64,000 bases of DNA from Desulfotignum sp. (GTDB lineage: Bacteria; Desulfobacterota; Desulfobacteria; Desulfobacterales; Desulfobacteraceae), in assembly GCA_011390635.1 (NCBI GenBank), contig JAABSA010000002.1, forward strand, positions 62,308 through 126,307. The letters are read 5' to 3'. The first letter of the stretch is position 1; every line of letters starts with the position of its first letter. The notes under the pieces are model-generated. The model saw only the letters and a program-made list of their open reading frames with translations, did no database searches and had not been told where the DNA came from. Of this stretch, positions 30,463-40,500 are shown in pieces. The position numbers were made by a program, and so were the translations under genes.

Positions 30463-32044
30463 AGGGGTAGACCATGATTTTTGGTTTTTGCACAAAATTA
30501 TGCAAAGGCGGCGGAGACGGAATGGTCCACTCCAAAGTGACCCCACCCCAGGGATTGGATTCCATGTCTCTTTTTTTTCTCAAAGAAGCAAAAAGGTTGG
30601 CCATCATAAGCCCGATCCCGAGAATCATGAACAAAGCACCGAATCCGGCAAAAAAATTGCCGCCTGCATACTGGGGCAGATAATCATAGTACCGCCGGGG
30701 CATGCCCTGGAGGCCCAAAATGAACATGGGCACATAATGAAACATGAATCCGCCGGTCACAAGTATGGCGGCGATATAGGCTTTTGTAAAATCATACATC
30801 CGGCCGAACATTTTGGGCCACCAGTAATGCAGGGCCGCAAAAAAGGCAAATCCCGTGCCCCCGAACATGGTAAAATGAAAATGGGCCACCACAAAATGGG
30901 TGTCATGGACATGGATATTCGCACCAGCCGCCCCCAGTACAAGGCCGGTGAGGCCTCCCACGGAAAACAGATAAATAAAGCACAAAGACAAAAACAGCGG
31001 CGGGGTCATCTGTATGGCTCCCTTGTACAGGGTGGCAACCCAGGAAAACACCTTGATGGCAGAAGGAATGGCCACCACAAATGTGAGCAGGGAAAACACG
31101 AACACGGCTGTATCGCTCATGCCGCTGGTGTACATGTGGTGTGCCCACACCAGGGAACCGGCGATGGCAATGGCCAGAGACGAGGCGACAATGGCCTTGT
31201 ATCCGAAAATGGATTTTCTGGCGAAAACCGGAATGATTTCTGAAATAACCCCCATGCCCGGCAGTATCATGATATACACCGCCGGGTGGGAATACATCCA
31301 GAACAGATGCTGATACAAGATGGGATCCCCGCCCCTGGCCGGATCAAACAGACCCACATTGAAAAACCGTTCCATCATGACCAGCACCAGGGTGATGGTA
31401 ACAACAGGCGTGGCCAGCAGCTGGACCCAGGCGGTGGCATACAGGCTCCAGGTGAACAACGGAATCTGAAGCCATCCCATGGCCTTATCACGCATTTTAT
31501 GCACCGTTGTGATGAAATTCAGCCCGGTGAGCATGGAGGAGAATCCCAGGATAAAGGCGGCAAATACGGCTGTGGACACATTGGTGTTGGTGGAAATGGA
31601 AAACGGCACATAAAAGGTCCACCCGGTATCGGCAAACCCGTCTGAAAAAAGAGAAAAAATAGCAACCACCCCGCCGGCCATATACAAATACCAGGACAAC
31701 AGGTTCAGTTTTGGAAAATATACATCATCTGTCCCGATATGTATGGGCAGGAAAAAATTGCCGAAAACTGCAGGCAGTGCCGGTATGATAAACAAAAAAA
31801 TCATGATGACCCCGTGGAGGGTAAAAGCTGAGTTATACAGATCAGCAGACAGAACCGTTTCTCCGGGAAACATGAGTTCCAGGCGCAGTATTCCGCCTAA
31901 CAGAACCGCCACAAGAAACCAGAACATTATGGCGTACAGATACATCAATCCGATACGCTTGTGATCCAGGGTAAACAGCCATGACCAGATACCGGTGAAA
32001 CGCGCTGGTTCGGGTGTTTCAAAAAATGATTTGACAACTTCCAT
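30410..32044 (-). CDS. coxA: Cytochrome c oxidase subunit I (heme-copper oxidase, aa3-type)
   Basis: WSWLFTLDHKRIGLMYLY, YQHLFWMYSHPAVYIMILPGMGVISEI, WAHHMYTSGM, HDTHFVVAHFHFTMFGG. Confidence 0.97.
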   Translation of the reverse strand: MEVVKSFFETPEPARFTGIWSWLFTLDHKRIGLMYLYAIMFWFLVAVLLGGILRLELMFPGETVLSADLYNSAFTLHGVIMIFLFIIPALPAVFGNFFLPIHIGTDDVYFPKLNLLSWYLYMAGGVVAIFSLFSDGFADTGWTFYVPFSISTNTNVSTAVFAAFILGFSSMLTGLNFITTVHKMRDKAMGWLQIPLFTWSLYATAWVQLLATPVVTITLVLVMMERFFNVGLFDPARGGDPILYQHLFWMYSHPAVYIMILPGMGVISEIIPVFARKSIFGYKAIVASSLAIAIAGSLVWAHHMYTSGMSDTAVFVFSLLTFVVAIPSAIKVFSWVATLYKGAIQMTPPLFLSLCFIYLFSVGGLTGLVLGAAGANIHVHDTHFVVAHFHFTMFGGTGFAFFAALHYWWPKMFGRMYDFTKAYIAAILVTGGFMFHYVPMFILGLQGMPRRYYDYLPQYAGGNFFAGFGALFMILGIGLMMANLFASLRKKRDMESNPWGGVTLEWTIPSPPPLHNFVQKPKIMVYPYDFSGIVDTPANKSEGA

Positions 32045-32106
32045 GACAGCCTCGCAAAGGGTTCAAAACCAGTGGGGACATGCCCGACAAAAAACGCTAA
32101 AAAAAC

Positions 32107-33084
32107 CTACTGCTTTTTGCCTGCGTGTTTGTGTTTTTTTGACGGCCGAAGCAAAAACACCACAAAGCCTGCCAGCAGTGCCAGGATGACTGTTCCAGTT
32201 ATCCTGAACAATTTAAACACATAGGTTTTATTTTCAGGATCATAGTCAAAACAAAACGAGAGCACCCTGCGTTTTATGGAAATACCGGGTTCGCCTTTCT
32301 GTGCTTCCTGCAACGCCATCCCCAGGTCAAAGGGCAGAAAACCCGGGCCGTAAAGATACCGGATGATTTTTCCATCCTTTGCCAGCACCACCAGTACATT
32401 GGGGTGGATGTAAAAATGTTCTCTTTTTTTAATGAAAAAATATCCCAGAGAATCGGTCACCCTGCGGATATTTTCCTGGTCACCGGTGAGATAATACCAG
32501 TTTTCCATGGGAAATTCGCGCTGGATCAGGTTGGCATAATTTTTTTTGGCTGCACTTGCATGGGATGGATCTTCATCATCTGAAAAACTTAAGGTGATGA
32601 CATTGAAATCCTCACCCGGCTGCTGTCCCACCTTGTTCAGAGCCTTTGCCAGATCCGCCTGAAGAAAACTGCACACCGAGGGACACAGAAACCATATGGG
32701 CAGCACCACCACGGGTTTGTCAAATATTGCTGCCATTTCCACAATCCTGCCGGTGGCATCTGAAAACCGTGCCCCAAGATCAATATACTGGCCCAGCCGC
32801 TCCTGAACTTTGACCTGGTCGGCCAGATCCTGGCCCTGGTCCTCTACCTCCATGACCATTTTTCCATGATCATGTTGCTTATCCGATTGTTTTGCACCCG
32901 ACTGGTGTGCATCAGAATGATCAGCCTCATCAGGACCGGTATCATTCAGGCCTGCATGATCGTGGGTATGCAGGTCCGACTTTTCACTGCCGGCAGCCAT
33001 CACATGACAGGAAAATATTAGCATAACGCATAGAACACAAACGGCGGGCAGGCGCAGCCCACATATTTTTTGAAACCGGATCAT
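32107..33084 (-). CDS. SCO1/SenC-type copper chaperone with His-rich linker and C-terminal TM
   Basis: PIWFLCPSVCSFLQADLAKAL (CxxxC), distal His (HFYIHPNVLVVL), His/Asp-rich N-terminal stretch, C-terminal TM. Confidence 0.88.
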   Translation of the reverse strand: MIRFQKICGLRLPAVCVLCVMLIFSCHVMAAGSEKSDLHTHDHAGLNDTGPDEADHSDAHQSGAKQSDKQHDHGKMVMEVEDQGQDLADQVKVQERLGQYIDLGARFSDATGRIVEMAAIFDKPVVVLPIWFLCPSVCSFLQADLAKALNKVGQQPGEDFNVITLSFSDDEDPSHASAAKKNYANLIQREFPMENWYYLTGDQENIRRVTDSLGYFFIKKREHFYIHPNVLVVLAKDGKIIRYLYGPGFLPFDLGMALQEAQKGEPGISIKRRVLSFCFDYDPENKTYVFKLFRITGTVILALLAGFVVFLLRPSKKHKHAGKKQ

Positions 33085-33620
33085 TTCACCTGTACAGTTT
33101 CACCTGTGGCAAAATTAATATCATAGACCGCACGATACCGGTGGGTGGTGCGGAAGGAATCACGTCCTGTGCCGTAGGCAATCATGACACGGGTCATTTT
33201 ATCGGTATGAATGGGTTTATCCCATTGTTCCGCAGCTCCAAGGGAAAGGGAAAAAGAAATGGTGGTGACACCGTCTGTTTCAGTGCCTTCAGGATTTATC
33301 ACATGGTTCTCACCCCCCAGTTTTTCGTCCGGAGAATGACCCCTCTTACTGTCGGCATAATGGTCCTCAATCTTGACTTTGCCATTTTTCACCGCACCAA
33401 TGATAATATCTGCCCCGCCCATCGCATCTTCCGGATCAATGCCAATGGCCACCCAGCCAGTCGTTTGGGCGGACAATTGCATGTGGATCCGGTCTCCTTC
33501 CAGGGTCCAGGAAACCGTCATATCTTTCGTTTCCAGTTTGTGGGCATAATCTGCTGCAAAAAGGTTCCCGGAAAGAATTACTGCTGCCGCCAATACCATT
33601 ACTCCGATTTTTCGTATCAT
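33081..33620 (-). CDS. Exported DOMON-domain protein
   Basis: Signal peptide plus MTVSWTLEGDRIHMQLSAQTTGWVAIGIDPEDAMGGADIIIGAVKNGKV, DOMON-type fold signature. Confidence 0.8.
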   Translation of the reverse strand: MIRKIGVMVLAAAVILSGNLFAADYAHKLETKDMTVSWTLEGDRIHMQLSAQTTGWVAIGIDPEDAMGGADIIIGAVKNGKVKIEDHYADSKRGHSPDEKLGGENHVINPEGTETDGVTTISFSLSLGAAEQWDKPIHTDKMTRVMIAYGTGRDSFRTTHRYRAVYDINFATGETVQVK

Positions 33621-33716
33621 TTTGTCATTCCTTATATTCTGTAATCATCTATTCTGTCATCGTCCTTACATATTTTGTATGATCTTGAAAATTATTGCAT
33701 ATCTGTCTAAAACACC

Positions 33717-34142
33717 TTACCCGTATTGCAGTTCACCACCTGAAAAGCCCAGGGCGATGGCAATCAGAACCAGCAGCAGATAAAATCCGGTGTACCTGTC
33801 CAGTTTTCTATTTTCGGGATCATCCTTGATGGCGACCACCAGCAGCACAATGGTCAGCACTGCGGCCAGCACCATTTTCAATACAATCAAAAACTCCCAA
33901 ACCCCGCCATACCTGTACTGCCAATCAAGGTATCCGGTAAATACAGTGGGCGCCACCCCCAAAAGTGCCAGGATGACACAATGATATCCGGTTCTTGCCA
34001 GCACCTTTAATCGCGGCAGAAATGAAGCCAGACGGAAGACAACAGCGCCCATAACCAATCCCATGGGAACATGGGTCAAGGCAGGATGGACGGGGTGGGT
34101 AAAACCGATCTTGTTGAGGAATTCAAAAATAATTTCAGTCAT
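33717..34142 (-). CDS. DUF2231-like four-TM membrane protein
   Basis: FTHPVHPALTHVPMGLVMGAVVFRL and following TM segments. Confidence 0.7.
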   Translation of the reverse strand: MTEIIFEFLNKIGFTHPVHPALTHVPMGLVMGAVVFRLASFLPRLKVLARTGYHCVILALLGVAPTVFTGYLDWQYRYGGVWEFLIVLKMVLAAVLTIVLLVVAIKDDPENRKLDRYTGFYLLLVLIAIALGFSGGELQYG

Positions 34143-34279
34143 GGAATCACCTTTTGATTGTTATCATGGTTTAAAGTAAGCTGGTTTTTTGCAATTGCAA
34201 TAAAAATATTGTATCTTTACTATATTCAGCATGAGATCACAACTGAATTTCTACACCACAATATCTAAGGAGGTAACCC

Positions 34280-34507
34280 ATGGAAATCACCATCACCTAT
34301 TGCTCGGTATGAAACTACCAGCCACGGGCTGCCGGTCTGGCAGACGACATACAAAAGGCATTGAATATCATCCCGAACCTGGTTCCGGGCAGCAATGGGG
34401 TATATGACATAACAGCCGGTGAAAAAACAGTTTTTTCAAAACACAAAGCCGGCCGGTTTCCGCAAAATCAGGAAATTATTGAGCAGCTGAGACAGCAGGT
34501 GTCATGA
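34280..34507 (+). CDS. SelT/SelW/SelH (Rdx)-family selenoprotein with UGA-encoded Sec at 34310..34312
   Basis: ATG with AAGGAGG 6 nt upstream; reads MEITITYCSVUNYQPRAAGLADDIQKALNIIPNLVPGSNGVYDITAGEKTVFSKHKAGRFPQNQEIIEQLRQQVS*. CxxU redox motif in the Rdx position (compare ITYCxxC/U...RAAxLA). Missed by the ORF caller. Confidence 0.85.
34329..34343 (+). promoter_or_regulatory. bSECIS-like hairpin downstream of UGA (Rdx gene)
   Basis: CTGCC-GGTCT-GGCAG, perfect 5 bp stem, loop containing GGUC, starting 16 nt after UGA. Confidence 0.65.
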
Positions 34508-34611
34508 AAAGACTATTCGCCGTGTTTGCAGCAGCAAAAAACCTGGTGACATATCATAGCGATATATAAACGGTACCTGCTTTTGCCGATCCACCTGTTG
34601 GCTGTAAAACC

Positions 34612-34643
34612 AAAAAAGGCTGCCCCCTATGGGCAGCCTTTTT
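34612..34643 (+). terminator. Rho-independent terminator after the Rdx selenoprotein gene
   Basis: AAAAGGCTGCCC-CCTAT-GGGCAGCCTTTTTC. Confidence 0.85.
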
Positions 34644-35018
34644 CGGAAAAGGAAAAAAAGATGAAAAAACTAATTGGCGATTAGTTAGAAATATATTAAA
34701 GCAACCTATGTGCCAGACAATAGCTGTTACGAAAAATATAATGGGTTATCCCTGGAAAATGCAGCATTGACAAGGATTTTACGCTGGATCAAAAAAAACG
34801 GGATTACAAACGGTTCTGTTGAAAAACTTGTAGCCACATATATCTTGAAAACAATGCACAAAAAAAGTTCAAAATTTTGAACTTTTTCCCAACCTCAGAC
34901 AGACAGATGGTACGGTTACAATGCATATCTATCTGAAATAAAAGTTTTTTTTACCAAAAAGAGACCGATTCAAAAAAATAAACCCGGCCGGATATGTCGT
35001 TGAACCGTTGAGAATCAG

Positions 35019-35378
35019 CTATTTTTTGGACCGCTTCGGTTTAGGGACCGGCTTTTCTGCAGGCTTTGTCTCCGTTGAATCAGGAACGGGTTTTTCAGAC
35101 CCTGTTTTTTCAGGTGCGGGTTTTGGTGCAGAAGTCCCCTTTTTTTTGGGCGTAATGCCTCTGAGAATGGGCATTACCATGTCCCTGCTCTGGGCCAGAA
35201 GCAAAGAAACTGCTTCCATCTGGGTCTCTGATAGTTTCAGGTCTGCATTGTCCAGGAATTCAAACAAATTGTCGGCAATATCAAGCATCTTGTCATGCGC
35301 GTCTGCTTCTTTTTTTGTCGCAAATGTCATTTTCTCCTCTCCATTCCTGACAACAATGTATTTAACAATGACTGCCAT
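35019..35378 (-). CDS. yebG: YebG-like protein with Pro/Lys-rich C-terminal tail
   Basis: MAVIVKYIVVRNGEEKMTFATKKEADAHDKMLDIADNLFEFL closely follows the YebG N-terminal pattern. Confidence 0.8.
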   Translation of the reverse strand: MAVIVKYIVVRNGEEKMTFATKKEADAHDKMLDIADNLFEFLDNADLKLSETQMEAVSLLLAQSRDMVMPILRGITPKKKGTSAPKPAPEKTGSEKPVPDSTETKPAEKPVPKPKRSKK

Positions 35379-35432
35379 ATCATCTCCTTATATCGTAAAT
35401 AAAGACACACATGTAAAAAAAGGCATTCAAAA

Positions 35433-35472
35433 CAAAAACCAGGATCTGGCGTTTCTTTTACCAGACCCTGGT
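35433..35472 (-). terminator. Terminator downstream of metF
   Basis: On the minus strand: ACCAGGGTCTGG-taaaagaaacg-CCAGATCCTGGTTTTTG. Confidence 0.75.
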
Positions 35473-35503
35473 CTTCATACACTCCGCCTGTCTATACCGC
35501 TGT

Positions 35504-36436
35504 TTATATTTCAGGTCTTGGGTAGAGGCCGCTTCTTTCTACGATCTCAGGTACTTTTTCTTCCCATTCAATGGCCATGATGTGGAAGCCTGCAACCCCG
35601 GGAATCTCTTTGAGTTCCTGGATATGTTCCACGCAGATGTTGATGCCTTCTTCTGCCTGTTTCTTTTTTTCCACCCCGGCCAGACGGGCAATGATCTCTT
35701 CGGGCACATCCATACCCGGCACCTTGTTTTTCATGTATTTGGCCATACCCACCGATTTCATGGGGGTCATGCCGGCCATGATAAAGGTTTTTTCCGTAAG
35801 CCCTCTGTCCGCGGCCCGTCGTATCCATTCCTTGAACTTGTCAATATTGTAGATGCACTGGGTCTGGATGAATTCCGCTCCACAGGCGATCTTTTTGGCC
35901 AGGCGCGGCACCCGGATCTCAAAGGGATCGGCAAAGGGGTTGGCTGCAGCCCCGACAAAAATCTTCGGCGGCCGCTTGATGTCATCACCGCCTAAAAACT
36001 TTCCTTCATCACGCATGTAGCGCACGGTCTGCACCAGCTGCATGGAATCCAGGTCATGGACGTTCTGGCCCTGGGCACAGTCACCAAAACTCTGGTGGTC
36101 TCCGGAAAGGCACAGCATATTGGGGATATCAAAGGAAGCCGCCCCCAAAATATCGCTTTGCAACGCCACCCGGTTTCTGTCCCTTGTCACCATCTGGAGG
36201 ACCGGTTCAATGCCCAGCAGTTTTAAATGGATACAGGCAGCCAGAGAAGACATGCGGGTCATGGCAGTCTGATTGTCCGTAACATTCACCGCATCCACAT
36301 GGTCCTTGATGAGCAGGCCTTTTTTCTTGACCTCTTCCGGGTCACTGCCCCTGGGCGGTCCGCACTCAGAAGTCACCCCTAAGTGCCCTGCCTTTAAAAC
36401 ACGCTCCAGCCTGCTGTTGCTCACATATTCGCTCAT
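35504..36436 (-). CDS. metF: Methylenetetrahydrofolate reductase, MetF-type
   Basis: TSECGPPRGSDPEEV, DAVNVTDNQTAMTRMSSLAACI, DIPNMLCLSGDHQSFGD, GAEFIQTQCIYN. Confidence 0.94.
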   Translation of the reverse strand: MSEYVSNSRLERVLKAGHLGVTSECGPPRGSDPEEVKKKGLLIKDHVDAVNVTDNQTAMTRMSSLAACIHLKLLGIEPVLQMVTRDRNRVALQSDILGAASFDIPNMLCLSGDHQSFGDCAQGQNVHDLDSMQLVQTVRYMRDEGKFLGGDDIKRPPKIFVGAAANPFADPFEIRVPRLAKKIACGAEFIQTQCIYNIDKFKEWIRRAADRGLTEKTFIMAGMTPMKSVGMAKYMKNKVPGMDVPEEIIARLAGVEKKKQAEEGINICVEHIQELKEIPGVAGFHIMAIEWEEKVPEIVERSGLYPRPEI

Positions 36437-37101
36437 ATCTTCACATCCTCCCTGGTTACGGTTCTGGGGCCGCCGGCCCGGTCAGTGGACCAGTCTTTTA
36501 CAGGGGCTACTTTCTCATAATCATCCATTTTGTCAAGGGCTTTCAACCGGTCGATGATCAGCTGCCAGGCGCAGTCCGTGTCCTTGGAGATTTCACATTT
36601 GCCGTTGGTGGAACCGCCGCAGGGACCGTTCAACACCCGTTTGGCACATCTGGATACCGGACAGATGCCGCCGGTACGGGCCAGCACACATGTCCCGCAT
36701 GCCTGACACCGTTCCGTCCACAATCCCCTGTCCTCATTGGCCCCCAGACAGATAGTGTTGACCCCGGGCAAAAGCGGCATGGTCAGATATTTTTCTGCGG
36801 CAAACTGCACCCCCACCCCACAGGCCAGGGATACGATGGCATCATAGTCATCAATAATATTCCTGATCTCCTCCAGGTATTCATGGTCGCACTGGCGCTC
36901 CAGGGTACGCTCGCCAATGGTCTTTTCCTGGCCCTGGTTCATGAAATACATCCTGAGCACCGATGCCAGCACCTCTACTTCTTTTTTGCCCCCTGCTTCA
37001 CACACGGTGACGCATTCATTGCACCCCAGGATCAGGATACGGTCAAAATCCTTAACTTCCTGGATAATTTCCTCAATGGGTTTTTTTTCTGCTATTATCA
37101 T
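36433..37101 (-). CDS. metV: MetV-like methylenetetrahydrofolate reductase C-terminal/zinc subunit
   Basis: ILGCNECVTVCEAGGKKEVEVLASVLR...CQACGTCVLARTGGICPVSRCAKRVLNGPCGGSTNGKCEI; overlaps metF. Confidence 0.88.
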   Translation of the reverse strand: MIIAEKKPIEEIIQEVKDFDRILILGCNECVTVCEAGGKKEVEVLASVLRMYFMNQGQEKTIGERTLERQCDHEYLEEIRNIIDDYDAIVSLACGVGVQFAAEKYLTMPLLPGVNTICLGANEDRGLWTERCQACGTCVLARTGGICPVSRCAKRVLNGPCGGSTNGKCEISKDTDCAWQLIIDRLKALDKMDDYEKVAPVKDWSTDRAGGPRTVTREDVKI

Positions 37102-37137
37102 GATTACCTCTTGCTTAGGCGGTTATTTGTTGTATTT

Positions 37138-37587
37138 TCAGGCAGCATCGGCCTTTTGTTTCATGCGTTCTTTTGCAAGGCGTATGGGGCTTGGCCCCAT
37201 TTGCTTTATCTTGTTGACCATTTCTATGGAATACTGCGCAAACAAAGGACCTTCACCGGAAGACAGGTTGTACATTTTTACCCGCTCGCCGCCCACACCA
37301 ACCTGATCCAGCATCCTGGCGGCTTGTTCAACCCGTTTTCTTGCCCGGAAATTGCCTTCGTTAAAGTGGCAGTCACCTTCCATACATCCCACCACATACA
37401 GCCCGTCAGCCCCTTTTTCAAAGGCCCTCAGGATGTGGATGATATCTATTTTTCCGGTACAGGGAAGGCGGATAATTCTAAAATTTGTAGGGATCTTCAA
37501 TCGCATGGAACCTGCCAGGTCCGCGGCTGAATACCCTCAGTAGTTGCAGCAGAACGCCAGTATCACCGGTTCAAAATCTTTTGTCAT
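37138..37587 (-). CDS. mvhD: MvhD-family [2Fe-2S] electron-transfer subunit, selenoprotein (Sec UGA at 37537..37539)
   Basis: Read through in-frame [78 protein letters not shown]...; aligns to canonical MvhD FCCNWCxYxxADLAG. Start overlaps the hdrA stop (ATGA). Confidence 0.9.
37508..37522 (-). promoter_or_regulatory. bSECIS-like hairpin downstream of mvhD UGA
   Basis: GGACCT-GGC-AGGTTC (one G-U pair), 14 nt after UGA. Confidence 0.5.
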
Positions 37588-40500
37588 ATTACCCCCTCCA
37601 GCAGGGATTCCACCTTGCTGAGCAATGAGTCATCCTCATACCAGTTAAGTTTTATGGTTTTTGCAGGACATTCAGATGCGCACACCCCGCATCCCTGGCA
37701 CAGGGCCGGGTCGATGTAGGAAACCCCCATCTCGTTGATCACCGGCACATGGTAGGGACAAGAACGTACACATACCAGGCAGGAAGCGCAATGGGCCTGG
37801 TCGACTTCTGCGACCACCGAAGACAGGGTCAGGTATTCCTGGGACAGGTAGGTGGTAGCCCGGGAAGCTGCTGCCATGGCCTGGGCAACGGTTTCTGTAA
37901 TCAGTTTGGGGCCGTGGGCAGTACCGCAGATGAACACCCCTTCAGTCCCGGCATCCACCGGCCGAAGCTTGACATGGGCTTCCATGAAAAATCCTTCCGG
38001 ATTGCGCTGGGCCTTGATGATATGGGATAATTCCTTTGTATCAGCTGCGGTGACACCGGCGGACAACACTACCAGATCAGCTTCAGCTTCAATGTGCTGC
38101 CCCAGTACATGATCCCGGAAGGTGACAATGAGTTTGCCATCACTGTTTTTTTCCACCTTTGGCGGATCATCCTGGCTGAACCGGGAAAAGATCACCCCCA
38201 TGTTTCTGGCCTTGGTATAAAATTCCTCCAGCATGGAATAGGTCCGCATGTCCCGGTACAGAATGAAAACATCTGTTTCCGGACTGGTTTCCTTGATGGC
38301 AATGGCATTTTTCACGGCACTCTGGCAGCAGACCCGGGAACAATTGGGATTGTCCTGGTTTCTTGAACCCACACATTGGATCATGATAACCCGGTCCAGA
38401 TCTTTTGCCTTTTTTTCTGCCAGCATGTCGGACAGTTCCAGCTGGGTGACCACGGACTCACTGTCGGGATACAGATATTCCGTGGGTTGGTATTCCGTGG
38501 CCCCTGTAGCCACAATCATGACCCCGTGATCGATCTTGCGCTGTTTCATGGAGGATCCCACCAGAACCTCGGTTTTAAAATTGCCTTTATACCCCCCGTA
38601 TTCCACCACCAGTGCCTGTTTGAGAACCTCTATGTGCTCATGGGTTTCCACCGATTCCACCAGATCGTTTACAAAGGCCGGGATATCATCGCCTTCAATG
38701 GTATGGTGAAGCCGTTTGCCCAGGCCGCCCAGGGAATCTTCCTTCTCCAGCAGGGTCACATGAAATCCCTGGTCAGCCAATCCTTTGGCTGCTGTCATAC
38801 CGGCGATGCCCCCGCCGATGACCAGGGCTTTGTCGATAATGGAAATGCGCTTGTCATGGAGCGGTCCCAACGTGCTGACCCGGGCTACTGCCATGCGGAT
38901 GAGATCCTTGGCCTTGGCCGTGGCTTTTTCCGGTTCATGAAAATGCATCCAGGAATCCTGGTTTCTGATATTGGCCATTTCAAACAGGTATTTGTTCAAA
39001 CCGGCCTCCTCCAGGGTATCCATGAAAATGCCCTCATGGGTTTTCGGGGTACAGGATGCCACCACCACCCGGTTGAGCTGGTGCTCGTTAATGAGCTCCT
39101 TGATGGATACCTGGGTGTCCTGGGAGCAGGTGAACAGATTTTCACCGGTATACACCACATTGGGCAGGGTCTTGGTGTAGGCTTCCACTTCTCCCACGTC
39201 AATGACCCCGGCAATGTTGATGCCGCATTTGCACACAAACACCCCCACCCGGGGTTCTTCTCCCAGCACATCCCGCTCTGCGGGCATGGACACGGTCCTG
39301 GTCAGGGTATGCCGGGCAGGAGACAGATTCCTGCCTGCAGCACAGGCAGCACCCGAGGCTTCGGTTACCGAAGAGGGAATATCTTTGGGCCCCTGGAAGG
39401 AACCGGACACAAACACGCCGGGCCGACTGGTCTCCAGCGGGTTGAAAGTACTGGTTTTCACAAAATTATAGGGATTGAGGGCAACCCCGATGCGGTTGGC
39501 CAGGTCCACGCTTTCTTTGGGGATGGTCAACCCCACGGACAAAATAACCATGTCAAACACTTCCTGCTGCATCCGGCCTGCCTCATCCACATAGTTAAGG
39601 ATGAGATTGTCGGTGCCGGGTTCCTCCACCACGGAATGGATCCGGGATTTGACAAACCGTACCCCTTCCTGGTCTGCGGCCCGGTTATAGTATTTTTCAT
39701 AATCCTTGCCGAATGTCCGCATATCCATGTTGAATATGGCGGCATCCAGCTCTTTTTCCGAATGCTCCTTGGCGATCATGGCATCTTTGATGGCATACAT
39801 GCAGCACACCGAAGAGCAGTATCCGTTGCCGCACCGGTTGGTATCCCTGGATCCGATGCACTGGAGCCAGGCGATTTTTTCCGGTTCTTTTTCATCAGAG
39901 GGCCGTACCAGATGTCCCATGGTGGGACCGCCGGCAGACAGAATCCGCTCAAACTCCAAAGATGTCATCACATTTTTGGACCGTTTGTACATATAGGTAT
40001 CATCCATGCCGGAGGGATCAAAGGTGGTAGCACCTGTGGTCATGATCACCGATCCCACGGACACATCCCGTATCAAGGGCACCTGGTCATGGTCCACAGC
40101 GCCTGCCAGACACACCTCCACGCACTGGTAGCACTCGGAACAGATCCCGCAGGACAGACACCGGGCCGCTTCCTGGTCAATCAATTCTTTGACCAGGGCC
40201 TGGGTCACTTCCTTGAAATTGCCCTCTCTTTGTGCCACCGGCAGCTTTTCCGGTGTCATCCGCTTGATCTGCGGCACATTGTCAATTTCCGGTTTTTCAA
40301 AATCCCAGGATTTTTCTCTGCCCTCGGTCAGGTCCAGGCCGTTGATAAACCGGTGAATGCTTTCCGCCGCAGTCTTGCCCGAGGCAACGGCATCCACCAC
40401 GGATTTGGGGCCGTAAAACGCATCTCCGCCGGCAAATACCCAGTCAATGGGGGTCTGGAGGGTAACCGGATCTGCCTCATACCCGCCGGGGCGGGTTAAG

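Noticed and set aside
34504-34569. Short ORF MKRLFAVFAAAKNLVTYHSDI overlapping the Rdx stop
   Set aside because: Only about 21 codons and no supporting signal; more likely chance.
38376-40499. 707 aa + strand ORF
   Set aside because: Antisense to the well-supported giant hdrA gene; its composition (His/Gly/Phe rich, no motifs) is typical of a shadow ORF in GC-rich coding DNA.
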